From Seonamhaeicola sp. S2-3 (GTDB lineage Bacteria; Bacteroidota; Bacteroidia; Flavobacteriales; Flavobacteriaceae): a DNA stretch of 64,000 nucleotides. The first letter of the stretch is position 1. Every line of letters begins with the position of its first letter. A model generated the notes under the pieces. That model did not search any database. It saw only the letters and a list, made by a program, of their open reading frames with translations, and was not told where the DNA came from. The position numbers were made by a program, and so were the translations under genes. The DNA is taken from the NCBI RefSeq assembly GCF_001971785.1, contig NZ_CP019389.1:1747001-1811000 (forward strand). Reading direction: 5' to 3'. Of the stretch, positions 29,567-37,053 are shown one piece after another.

Positions 29567-30754
29567 TTAATCATTTAAATGTTTATCTCTACTCTCTAAT
29601 AATTTCTCAAATGTCGGATACTTTTTTATTTTCTTGGTATTCAGTTCTTTCACAAAATTTTCTTTAAAATCTTCATCTTCGAGTTTTTCTAAAAATGTGT
29701 TATTCTCAAAATATTCAGATTGTATTTTTAATCTTCTAAACATTTCTTCCTCAAAATCTTTTGAAATCATACCATTGAAATTGTCTATTAATTTGTGCTT
29801 CTCTATTGGTTTATAAAAAACAAAACCATCAAACACATCATTATATTTAACTTCTTCCATTCCATTCCACATATCAAAGTCATCATTTCCGAAAATAGAA
29901 TTATTAAAATCAAATCCAATATCATCTATTTTCTGCTTTTTGAATGATGCATCCCATTTTCCATTTTGGATGAGTTCATATTCCCATTTTTGCTCTTTTC
30001 TTGAAAAAATGGGACAGTTTATTAGAATACTTACTACTCGATTACCGAAATAATCTGAAAGGAATTTACCAGAGTTTTGTTGCAGTTCTCCATTACTTCT
30101 AATTGTGTGAATTTTAAATGCGTGTCGGTAGTTTAATATAACTAGTGCTTTCTTTTTTGCTTTAGGTTCTATACTTTCAAATTGATTGATAATGTTGTAA
30201 GCAATTATGCTATCTCTTGGTTCAATTTCAAAATCTTGCTCTCTTTCGTAATCCTCAACATTATGTACTTTATTCCAGTCAAATTCTGAATCGGAAGGGT
30301 AAAGTGAAATTTGATTTTCGGATGTGTTATTAACATCGTAGATAGTTTTTAAAAGATAATTGAAATTATATCTTTCCCAAATGAACCAAAAGCTTGCATT
30401 CTGTTGAAATTTAGTTATTTTTCTCTCTATGGAAATACTATCTAAATCTTTTGATTTTAAAAACTCTGTAATTTCTGGTTGAAGATTTATAATTCCATTT
30501 TCAATAAAGATATTTTTTACGTTTTTTTTAAAATATTCATCAGTCAAAACATCTTTTATTAATTCGTATTGAGAAAATTCGCTGTGATTTCTTTCACACA
30601 AAATTACAATGTCATGTTTTTTAAACTGCTGTAAGATGTAATCTTTTGCAGATTTCTTTTCTATTTTTTTTAAATAATCAACGTAAGGTTTTATTTCAGA
30701 GTTTTCAGAACAACTAAAAATTGTTAACAGAAATATCAGTAAAATATTTTTCAT
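29567..30754 (-). CDS. Lipoprotein distantly resembling EreA/ChaN-fold proteins
   Basis: 395 aa from the ATG at 30754; a TTG three codons upstream is less likely. A lipobox (LIFLLTIFSC) makes it an envelope lipoprotein. HDIVILCERNHSEFSQYELI and later ALVILNYRHAFK resemble the two conserved blocks of the erythromycin-esterase/ChaN/TraB-like fold (acidic residue plus His), but the usual GE-x-H is CERNH. Enzymatic activity is unproven. It is the first gene unit of the accessory array and is bracketed by the 13-bp inverted near-repeat GTTGTACGCA[GA]TG (29552-29564 and 30783-30795). Confidence 0.5.
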   Translation of the reverse strand: MKNILLIFLLTIFSCSENSEIKPYVDYLKKIEKKSAKDYILQQFKKHDIVILCERNHSEFSQYELIKDVLTDEYFKKNVKNIFIENGIINLQPEITEFLKSKDLDSISIERKITKFQQNASFWFIWERYNFNYLLKTIYDVNNTSENQISLYPSDSEFDWNKVHNVEDYEREQDFEIEPRDSIIAYNIINQFESIEPKAKKKALVILNYRHAFKIHTIRSNGELQQNSGKFLSDYFGNRVVSILINCPIFSRKEQKWEYELIQNGKWDASFKKQKIDDIGFDFNNSIFGNDDFDMWNGMEEVKYNDVFDGFVFYKPIEKHKLIDNFNGMISKDFEEEMFRRLKIQSEYFENNTFLEKLEDEDFKENFVKELNTKKIKKYPTFEKLLESRDKHLND

Positions 30755-30782
30755 AGTTCTCAATTCAGGGTTCTGTTTCCGA

Positions 30783-30901
30783 CATTGCGTACAACGTGTT
30801 TCTTTAGTTTGTATTAAATAACTTTAGATAGAAAATCCGCGAGGACTTTCGTAAATTGGCTAAAACCAAGCAATTAATTATACACGGTGTACCTGTTGCA
30901 C
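30783..30901 (-). repeat. attC-like boundary upstream of the EreA/ChaN-like gene
   Basis: On the minus strand it runs from GTGCAAC (30901-30895) to CGTTGTACGCAATG (30796-30783). The end arms GTGCAAC and GTTGTAC are complementary with one wobble, and inner ACACG/CGTGT arms add to the symmetry. The non-coding gap 30755-31065 (311 bp) consists of this element, an IS remnant and the second 69-bp repeat; I see no gene in it. Confidence 0.5.
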
Positions 30902-30920
30902 AAGATAAGAAAAAGCTATA

Positions 30921-30984
30921 ATGCAATTGTGTAAAAAAGTCAAATTTCTTATCTTTATATATGCAGGGAAAAAAGACAAGTCTA
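30921..30984 (+). mobile_element. Possible 5' remnant of an IS1182-family transposase gene
   Basis: An AT-rich promoter-like stretch ends at ATG CAG GGA AAA AAG (30961, MQGKK), then stops after three more codons. MQGKK is the start of many Bacteroidota IS1182 transposases as I remember them. No further transposase sequence is present. A chance match cannot be excluded. Confidence 0.4.
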
Positions 30985-30995
30985 TAAAAACAGAA

Positions 30996-31064
30996 ACCGC
31001 CTCTAAAGACAGTTTCTAATTATAATTTTAAGATAAATTATGGGCTTGTGCAACGGTTACCGTT
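30996..31064 (-). repeat. 69-bp boundary repeat, copy 2
   Basis: Second copy of 29483-29551 (six mismatches), starting 2 bp after the stop of the unknown 265-aa gene when read on the minus strand. The repeat end nearest the IS remnant has arms GAAAC/GTTTC, where copy 1 has GGAACC/GGTTTC, so the short hairpin is kept despite changes. Confidence 0.85.
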
Positions 31065-31065
31065 T

Positions 31066-31863
31066 TTATTGGTTAATATCATTAAAATCATCTACAAAAC
31101 TTAAAGGATATTCATCAAGCTTATGAAATTCAGCCCTATATTTTTTATCTGTTATAAATTTTGGAATATCTAACATTAAATGAGATGTCTTTTCTAGAAC
31201 AAACTTTTCGAAATGATTCCAATTCATTTCCCATTCAGAACCTTGTCCAACTCCTTCAAGAAAATTACTTTGGTCATCTAGATAATACATTTTATCTCCT
31301 CCGAATTTATATGTATAAAACATTAATGATTTTCTAAAATTGTTTAAGTTTTCAAGGTATTTTTTGTCTTTATAATTTTTTTCTGTAAAAAAACGACAAA
31401 ACGACCACCACCTTGAATAGTAAGGAATATGGTTAGAGTAATGTTCTTTGTTTATAGTTAAATAGTCACAACCATTTTCATTATCAGAATTCAATGAGAA
31501 GTTTGGATGGATTAATTCCTTTTGTTCTTCTAATATTGTTTCTTCATTGGGTAATTTTCCTTCGTAATAAATCCAGTAGTCTGGATTATAGAATAATTCA
31601 TTTCCAAACTTACTATGGAGTTCTTTTAGTTGGAAACTATCGTCAATAAGCCTAAACGTTTTAAAATCTTTGTGCTTTACAATTTTGTCTATGATAACAA
31701 GTTCATCTTCTTTTTCTTTTCCTAATAGTTTAAAATGTTCTTTTTGTCCGAAATATCCATATTCAATATTTATATCAATGCGAGATATAATATCTTCTGC
31801 AAGTTCTTTTACACTTTCAGTATTCAGTTTATGATTTCCTATTGGCGAGATATCCCTTCCCAT
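31066..31863 (-). CDS. Protein of unknown function, 265 aa
   Basis: I do not recognise a family. It starts MGRDISPIGNHKLN, has no signal peptide or membrane helix, and is rich in aromatic and acidic residues (PYYSRWWSFCRFFTEKN; GSEWEMNWNHFEKF). It is probably cytosolic. It forms one unit of the minus-strand accessory array, with an attC-like site directly upstream and a 69-bp repeat directly downstream. Immunity-like or stress roles are common for such cargo but nothing in the sequence proves one. Confidence 0.6.
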   Translation of the reverse strand: MGRDISPIGNHKLNTESVKELAEDIISRIDINIEYGYFGQKEHFKLLGKEKEDELVIIDKIVKHKDFKTFRLIDDSFQLKELHSKFGNELFYNPDYWIYYEGKLPNEETILEEQKELIHPNFSLNSDNENGCDYLTINKEHYSNHIPYYSRWWSFCRFFTEKNYKDKKYLENLNNFRKSLMFYTYKFGGDKMYYLDDQSNFLEGVGQGSEWEMNWNHFEKFVLEKTSHLMLDIPKFITDKKYRAEFHKLDEYPLSFVDDFNDINQ

Positions 31864-31881
31864 TTCAGTTTTTCTAGTTTA

Positions 31882-32014
31882 TGCCCAAAAGTCTTGGTTA
31901 TGCGTAGTGCGGGATTTCAAGGCACTTCACTTTCCGTTTAGCAGTTAGTTTATTTAATGTAATTACTTTCATATTAGTACTTCCGCCCGCATTACGTATG
32001 GCCATTGTTGGGCA
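31882..32014 (-). repeat. attC-like site (nested inverted arms)
   Basis: Outer arms TGCCCAA (31882-31888) and TTGGGCA (32008-32014) are perfect inverted repeats. Inner arms TGCGTAGTGCGGG (31901-31913) and CCCGCATTACGTA (31986-31998) pair with two mismatches. On the minus strand the element begins GCCCAAC, an exact RYYYAAC core, and ends TTTGGGC, one base off GTTRRRY. The total of 133 bp falls in the attC size range. It lies between the R-M operon and the next gene on the same strand. Confidence 0.5.
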
Positions 32015-32042
32015 ATCGTACTTTTTTTTCGTCCGTCTGTCA

Positions 32043-32132
32043 GCGTTGGCAAAGACATACTCTTTGGCAATTTTTGGCTTGTGTGTTGGCTTTAGCAAAT
32101 TACAAATGTGTATGGCTTTTAGCGTTGGCATT
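32043..32132 (+). repeat. Left copy of the direct repeat bracketing the R-M block
   Basis: Contains GCGTTGGCA twice (32043-32051, 32122-32130). The 16-mer TTTTAGCGTTGGCATT (32117-32132) recurs at 35587-35602 in the same orientation, and the stretch after the first GCGTTGGCA (AAA...ACTCTTTGG...TTTTT) resembles 35557-35590. Confidence 0.75.
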
Positions 32133-32138
32133 ATTCAG

Positions 32139-33194
32139 TCAGAATATTAATTCTTTTAACATTTGTTTTATGTCTAAATGTTTTGCTCCTTGAACTGACT
32201 TTGAGTTCATTCCAACCAACTCAACCCAATCCATAATCTTTTTCTTTTCTGTCGTTTTTTCATTCCAATATTCAGACAATTCGATTGCTGAAGTATTAAC
32301 CAAAATTTCCAACACAGAATCTATATTATCAAACAACTTTATAAATACTCTAGGAATGTTTTTATACGTTTTGTTTTTAATAAAATAATCTGCTTTTCCA
32401 CCAGCAGTAAATAAATCTCTTACATTCGGACAAACAATAGCTTCTCGTGTTACAAGCCATATTGCAAGTCGAGCAAATTTATCTCCACGATTACTAAAAA
32501 CCTCTGGAAAATAAACCATTGCTCTGTTTTTAATCTCTTGCTTTTCTTTTAAGCTCAAGTTGTTCCAAACATTTATAACAAGATTACTTGCTTGTTCTGT
32601 GTCTTGAATCCACCACAAATCTTGACCAGGTTTCAACTTACTTTTATAGTAGTCCGTAATTGGCTTAATCGGATTTTTCTTTTGACGCAAAGTATCATAA
32701 GGTGTATTGATTTTGTCAAAAATGGTTTTTCCCTCCTCCAAGTCCATATCGATTAAATACCTTGGCGAATGTGTAACAACAACTTCTGATAAACATTCTT
32801 CATAAGCACGACACCTAAATTCAATTGGTTTTCCAAGTTTACCGAAAAGCATAAAAATTCGCTCGACATCATCTACTCTTGTAGATTCTAATACACTATT
32901 CCCTGTTGTTTTCCAATGGTTTTTAGTTGTTGTTTTGACTTCTATACCATAAAACTTTTTCGCAACAATGTCTGGGAACTTTTGTCCTCCAATTAATTCA
33001 ATTGAATTTTCAAATTGCGAACCTACAGCTAAATCGGTCATTACATCTCTAACATAAGGTTCAAGCTTCGCACCTTTTAATTGTTCAATCTTTTTAGGTG
33101 ATTTCTTTGCGTGAATATTTAATTCTTCAATTGTAGAATGTAATAAAGCGTTGAACTCACTTTTATGTGGTTCTGAATTAACTGATACTACCAT
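32139..33194 (-). CDS. Type II restriction endonuclease of the C.M.R operon
   Basis: 351 aa. FPDIVAKKFYGIEVKTT (about residues 73-89) is a classic PD...ExK nuclease site. I do not recognise the subfamily, so the recognition site is unknown. Its ATG overlaps the methyltransferase stop as TAATG, so it is made by translational coupling after the methyltransferase, a way to delay toxic activity. Third gene of the controller-methyltransferase-endonuclease operon. Confidence 0.78.
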   Translation of the reverse strand: MVVSVNSEPHKSEFNALLHSTIEELNIHAKKSPKKIEQLKGAKLEPYVRDVMTDLAVGSQFENSIELIGGQKFPDIVAKKFYGIEVKTTTKNHWKTTGNSVLESTRVDDVERIFMLFGKLGKPIEFRCRAYEECLSEVVVTHSPRYLIDMDLEEGKTIFDKINTPYDTLRQKKNPIKPITDYYKSKLKPGQDLWWIQDTEQASNLVINVWNNLSLKEKQEIKNRAMVYFPEVFSNRGDKFARLAIWLVTREAIVCPNVRDLFTAGGKADYFIKNKTYKNIPRVFIKLFDNIDSVLEILVNTSAIELSEYWNEKTTEKKKIMDWVELVGMNSKSVQGAKHLDIKQMLKELIF

Positions 33195-34558
33195 TATTTT
33201 TTAAAATATAAATCCCAAACATCTTCTATTCTTTTTGCTAAATTGTAAGCGAGTAGTGGTGGAACCGCATTACCAATTACTTTATAAGCTTTTGATGGAC
33301 TTACTAAATAGGAACCTTTACGACCGTTTTTATTAGGTATTACAAATTCATAATCAGGTGGAAAAGTTTGTATTAGCGCACACTCTCTAGGGGTCAAACG
33401 CCTTTCCTTCAGCCCTTTAGAAAGTTCATCTGTTAAAATTCCACCGTTTTTTTTAGATAATCTTCTAAACTCTATATTTCCGTGATGTTCTGCCCTAATT
33501 GTTGGACTTATTCCATCTAACTTTATCTCTATTTGTCCTTGGCAATGCTTACCCATAAATTTTGCTTTTGAGTAAAATTTTTGAGATAAATCTTTTGAGT
33601 TTTCAGGCTCTTCTAAATTTACGAAAAGTTCTTTTAAATCTACATGACGTTTTAAATCTTCTCCGTCAGTTGTGTAAGCGTGAGTTGGTCTAGGATACGG
33701 ATTGTATTTATCTGAAATGTATTCTCTTTCTAATTGTTCAAGAGCGGATTTTTTTAATGCAGATTTTTTTATACCAATAAAGAAGACTCGTTCCCTTGAT
33801 TGCGGAACACCATAATCTGCTGCGTGTAAAACACGAGGATTTAAAACTAAATATCCATTATCTCCAGCTGAAGAGAAATCATTTTGAATAATGTCTTTGA
33901 CGTTTGAAAGATTTACTAAACCTTTGACATTTTCTGCAATAAAAATTTTAGGTTGAGTTATTTCTATAACTTGTTTCATCCACATATAAAGTTGCCCACG
34001 AGTTTCTTCTGTTGCACAAGTTTCTGTATTTAGTTCTCCTTTATGGTTTTTATGTGAATTAAATCCGTTTCTTTTTCCGGCAATACTAAAATCTTGACAA
34101 GGGAAACCACCAGTTACGATGTCTATATTTTTCGGAAAAACCTTTGTTCCGTTTTGGTGTAATTTTACTAAATCAACAATGCTGTCAGTTTGGTAGAGTT
34201 CTGCGTTGTGTCCTCTTTTTGAAAAATAGTTTACCCAAGCGTTTCGTGCATCTTTTAAAATGTCATTTGCAAAAACTGTTTTAAAACGTGTTTTTGAAAG
34301 TTTAACGAAGTTATTATCAAGTTCTTCACTTATAAAGTCAGGATTTAAAATCTCGTTTACAGATGATTTTAAAACAGAAAAATCTCCTTCAAAACCTAAA
34401 TCCATTCCGCCACAACCAGAAAATAAAGAAAGCATATTTAATGTTGATTTTCTCTTTTGTTCTTTTTTATTGGCTTTTGGTTTAGAGTAAAACTTTACTG
34501 CTAATTGAGGTTCTTCAACTACGCTTAAATTTACTGTTTCAGTTGTTAATGATTGCAT
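33194..34558 (-). CDS. DNA (cytosine-5) methyltransferase of the C.M.R operon
   Basis: 454 aa. C5 motifs in order: I LSLFSGCGGMDLGFEG, IV VTGGFPCQDFSIAGKRNG with catalytic Cys, VI FIAENVKGL, VIII VPQSRERVFFIGIK, IX/X in RRLTPRECALIQTFP and YKVIGNAVPPLLAYNLA. A large target-recognition segment lies between VIII and IX, and there is an insert after motif I. It starts 2 bp after the controller gene. It protects DNA against the downstream endonuclease. It is unlike the 17.6-kb methyltransferase outside the motifs, so the two systems are of independent origin. Confidence 0.94.
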   Translation of the reverse strand: MQSLTTETVNLSVVEEPQLAVKFYSKPKANKKEQKRKSTLNMLSLFSGCGGMDLGFEGDFSVLKSSVNEILNPDFISEELDNNFVKLSKTRFKTVFANDILKDARNAWVNYFSKRGHNAELYQTDSIVDLVKLHQNGTKVFPKNIDIVTGGFPCQDFSIAGKRNGFNSHKNHKGELNTETCATEETRGQLYMWMKQVIEITQPKIFIAENVKGLVNLSNVKDIIQNDFSSAGDNGYLVLNPRVLHAADYGVPQSRERVFFIGIKKSALKKSALEQLEREYISDKYNPYPRPTHAYTTDGEDLKRHVDLKELFVNLEEPENSKDLSQKFYSKAKFMGKHCQGQIEIKLDGISPTIRAEHHGNIEFRRLSKKNGGILTDELSKGLKERRLTPRECALIQTFPPDYEFVIPNKNGRKGSYLVSPSKAYKVIGNAVPPLLAYNLAKRIEDVWDLYFKK

Positions 34559-34560
34559 AG

Positions 34561-34869
34561 TTAGTTTTGTATTGGGTGTGATTTTAAATATTTGATTTTT
34601 TTCTCCGCAACTTTTAGCACTTTACTTGCACAATCTTCGTCTGCTATTTCATAAGCAATTTTATCGCTTATAAATTGTACTAAAAGCTCGTCTTTATCAA
34701 GTTTTAAGATTTCTGCAAGTTTCTCCAACATTTCTTTTGTTGGTTTTCGCTCATTTCTTTCGATTTTACTCAAAATAGCTTGATCGATATCGACATAAGC
34801 AGAAACTTGTCTTAAAAGAAGTCCGAGAGCTTGTCTTTTATTTCGTAAAATTTGTCCGATTGTTTCCAT
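34561..34869 (-). CDS. XRE-family controller (C) protein of the R-M operon
   Basis: 102 aa from the ATG at 34869; the longer reading begins at TTG 34890 inside the operator. A Cro/C1-type HTH fills residues 1-60 (GQILRNKRQALGLLLRQVSAYVDIDQAILSKIERN in two helices plus turn), followed by a helical C-terminal extension. Its position ahead of the methyltransferase and endonuclease, and the 47-bp dyad at its own promoter, identify it as a C protein that times R-M expression. C proteins are usually about 80 aa, so this one is slightly long. Confidence 0.88.
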   Translation of the reverse strand: METIGQILRNKRQALGLLLRQVSAYVDIDQAILSKIERNERKPTKEMLEKLAEILKLDKDELLVQFISDKIAYEIADEDCASKVLKVAEKKIKYLKSHPIQN

Positions 34870-34915
34870 TTGACAATTATTATTTGACAATTATTGTCAA
34901 ATATAGTTTGTCAAA
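34869..34915 (-). promoter_or_regulatory. 47-bp symmetric operator of the C.M.R operon
   Basis: Read on the minus strand: TTTGACAAA, 5 bp, TTTGACAAT, one A, ATTGTCAAA, 5 bp, ATTGTCAAA. The four half-sites are symmetric about base 34892. The last half-site overlaps the ATG of the controller gene; the second contains part of the -7 box. Confidence 0.85.
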
Positions 34916-34928
34916 TTTTGGAAAGCAA
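34898..34928 (-). promoter_or_regulatory. Promoter of the C.M.R operon, inside the operator
   Basis: TTG (34928-34926), 20 bp, TATATTTG (34905-34898) on the minus strand, a full consensus match. Transcription should start near the centre of the dyad, so a bound controller would block it. Confidence 0.75.
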
Positions 34929-34951
34929 GAAATTCAGATTGTATTTTTCTA

Positions 34952-34966
34952 GCTTGTGGCTAACGG
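34952..34966 (-). repeat. Boundary motif upstream of the R-M operon
   Basis: Minus-strand CCGTTAGCCACAAGC, one of a set of GTT-N5-CAA motifs found upstream of genes in this region (also 30783-30796, 37054-37066, 38031-38044; shorter GTT-N3-CAA forms at 35653-35663, 31042-31056 and 29529-29543). Confidence 0.45.
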
Positions 34967-35191
34967 CAGTCTGTCTCAAAACTACCAATTAAAGTTTAAA
35001 AATAGATTAAAAAGTGAATATTGCCAAATAATTATCGTACGGTTTTAATTTGTGCTCAAAAGACGTCCATCATGTCAATGTTTGTATTTTTAATGCTGTG
35101 ATATGCCCTTTGAGCCTTTTGGATATAGGTCTCAGGTCTATTTTTAAGTTGAACTGCCTTCTCAGATTATAAGCAATGGCAATTTTGGTAA
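34967..35191 (-). mobile_element. Probable insertion-sequence end joined to the truncated restriction gene
   Basis: On the minus strand the truncated gene runs into a basic 40-residue tail (IAYNLRRQFNLKIDLRPISKR...) unlike its own family and like a transposase C-terminus. About 100 bp after the stop comes GTTTTGAGACAGACTGC (34983-34967), which looks like an IS terminal repeat. The IS family is not identified and the other end is missing. Confidence 0.35.
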
Positions 35192-35537
35192 TGAATTCGC
35201 CATCTTGGTACAGATGAAAGTTAATGTAGTCCGTAAAAATCAAATTGTTTAGAGAAGCTTTGTAGCGGTCAAATTGCTCTTTGTTTCCTGTTTTCTTTGT
35301 ACCGTCAAGGTCTTTGTCGCCAATGTCTTTAGCTTCAATAAATCCAACAGGAATATCTTTTTTCGTCAAAATGTAGTCAGGTGCTCCGCAACTCTGTCTT
35401 TTCGGTTCGTTGGTCGCTCTAATGGTCGGCACCAAACTTTCTAAAAGTTGCTGCAAGTCGTCACGAAAAGTATGTTCGGTTGCGTTTCCGAGTTTGTATC
35501 TTTTGTCTAAGTTGTCAATGTATTCTTGTAATGTCAT
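35070..35537 (-). pseudogene. Truncated restriction-modification enzyme (N-terminal nuclease domain only)
   Basis: 155 aa. Residues 1-115 match the N-terminus of large single-chain restriction-modification enzymes (type IIG/ISP-like, usually over 900 aa): the PD-(D/E)XK site GAPDYILTKKDIPVGFIEAKD and the following KKTGNKEQFDRYKASLNNLIFTDY block (shown in parts). The methyltransferase, helicase or specificity parts are gone and residues from about 116 on are foreign, probably an IS tail. It is almost certainly non-functional as an R-M enzyme, though the nuclease domain itself may still be translated. Confidence 0.7.
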
Positions 35538-35556
35538 TTATTCAATTTCTTTCAGT

Positions 35557-35602
35557 GCGTTGGCAAAAAATAGCTCTTTTGGTCTTTTTTAGCGTTGGCA
35601 TT
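35557..35602 (+). repeat. Right copy of the direct repeat bracketing the R-M block
   Basis: GCGTTGGCA at 35557-35565 and 35592-35600; the 16-mer TTTTAGCGTTGGCATT at 35587-35602 is identical to 32117-32132. The rest of the 363-bp gap 35538-35900 holds a boundary motif (CCGTTGGACAA on the minus strand, 35653-35663) and AT-rich DNA; no gene is evident. Confidence 0.75.
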
Positions 35603-35900
35603 GCGTGTCGGCAAAACCAAATGTGCTGTTTGTGTAGTGGGCTTTTTGTATGTTGTCCAACGGTTTTGTGTATGATTTCGTTGCGATGAAATTTAAAAAT
35701 AAACTAATAAAAAAACATAAATAATGGAAAAAAGTTGCACAACCATGAATTCCATCAATACGTATTTGTTATGCTATTTTTTGTAAAACATAACTAATTG
35801 ATATATTGGGCTTTTAATTATTTCTAATAATTCAAAAACTATCAATTTATTCCTGATGACGAGTTGCGCAACGCTTACCTTTGTTAGGTACAGTACTTTT

Positions 35901-37010
35901 TTAAAATCCATAAGTCAATCGGTCAACAGTGTAGGTTCTATCTACTGGGTTAAAATTGATAATATTTTTATAAGCAACATCAGTACAAATAAATAATGAA
36001 GGTAATGAGGTATTCAAAACCTCTTCACCTCTCTCCATATTTCTAATTACTAACGTCATATTATCTAAATAAGCTCCTTTAAAATCTTCATTTGGACTAT
36101 CTGGATTAAATTGTCCAAGATGAATTGTTATTTCTAAATTATCCTGAATAGTTATTTCTTGTAATCCTTGAGTGGATGAATGAGGATGACTATAAGATGT
36201 TCCTTCAAATCCTTCTGCTCCTTCAAAAATTGTATCATTATCATCAATATTATAGTTAATTTCATAATAAAAATACTCTGCTTCAACACCACAGCTATTT
36301 GTATGCCCTGTAATATTTAACTCAACTTCATAAATAGATGACTGGGTTGTAAAAGTTTCTTCATTTCCATACGTAATACCATTTTCATTTATAGCGTAAG
36401 CCCTTACATAGTAAGTAGTGTTTTCTTGTAGACCTGTAATCTCTGAATTATAATTATAGTTATTTGTATTATCTTCTATTGAACTATCATCAATTGTGGG
36501 GTTTTGAGAGGTACTCCAGCAAATTCCTTTACTGGTAATTGTTCCGTCTCCATCATCATTGATTATTCCTCCACTCGTTGCACTATTTAATGTAATATTT
36601 TCAATAGTTTTTGTTACAATATCAATTTCTCCTATTGCTGTTGTAAACTCAATTTCGTTTCCGTAATACTCTCCAGTTGGATTTACAAAAAACGTTCTCA
36701 TATAATATGTTGTATTTCTTTCCAAATTAGTAACTTCAGATGAAATGTTTTCTCCATTAATTTCTATAATGTTATCATCAGTTTTTGGAAGTGTTGTTTT
36801 GGCGTAAACAAAACCTTGAGAAGTAACTGAGCTTTCGCAAGTTGGTGCGATTATTTGCCCGCTAAATGTTGCGCTAGTTTCAGTAATATTGGAAGCCTCT
36901 TCGGTAAATAAAGTTGGCGTATATGTACAATCTGGATTATTCTCATCATCAGAGTTTGAGCAGGATGTAAATATGGTTAACAGAATTAAAATTTTAAATG
37001 TAAATTTCAT
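35901..37010 (-). CDS. Lipoprotein with two fibronectin type III-like repeats
   Basis: 369 aa. Lipobox ILLTIFTSC near residue 17, then two tandem Fn3-like domains (about 40-125 and 130-222), each with a NITxTSATxSG-like start and an NTTYYxRxxxxNxxGxxYGNExxFTT end. A unique C-terminal domain (225-369) follows. It is probably exposed on the cell surface or in the periplasm and involved in binding. Single gene in the accessory array with boundary motifs on both sides; similar lipoproteins are common in flavobacteria. Confidence 0.75.
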   Translation of the reverse strand: MKFTFKILILLTIFTSCSNSDDENNPDCTYTPTLFTEEASNITETSATFSGQIIAPTCESSVTSQGFVYAKTTLPKTDDNIIEINGENISSEVTNLERNTTYYMRTFFVNPTGEYYGNEIEFTTAIGEIDIVTKTIENITLNSATSGGIINDDGDGTITSKGICWSTSQNPTIDDSSIEDNTNNYNYNSEITGLQENTTYYVRAYAINENGITYGNEETFTTQSSIYEVELNITGHTNSCGVEAEYFYYEINYNIDDNDTIFEGAEGFEGTSYSHPHSSTQGLQEITIQDNLEITIHLGQFNPDSPNEDFKGAYLDNMTLVIRNMERGEEVLNTSLPSLFICTDVAYKNIINFNPVDRTYTVDRLTYGF

Positions 37011-37053
37011 ATCATAATTTTTTGTTGTTTAATTCAATCTTTTTTTGTTCGTA

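Noticed and set aside
31898-32193. Small frames in the non-coding block before the R-M operon
   Set aside because: They overlap the attC-like inverted arms and direct repeats; the encoded peptides have no recognisable feature.
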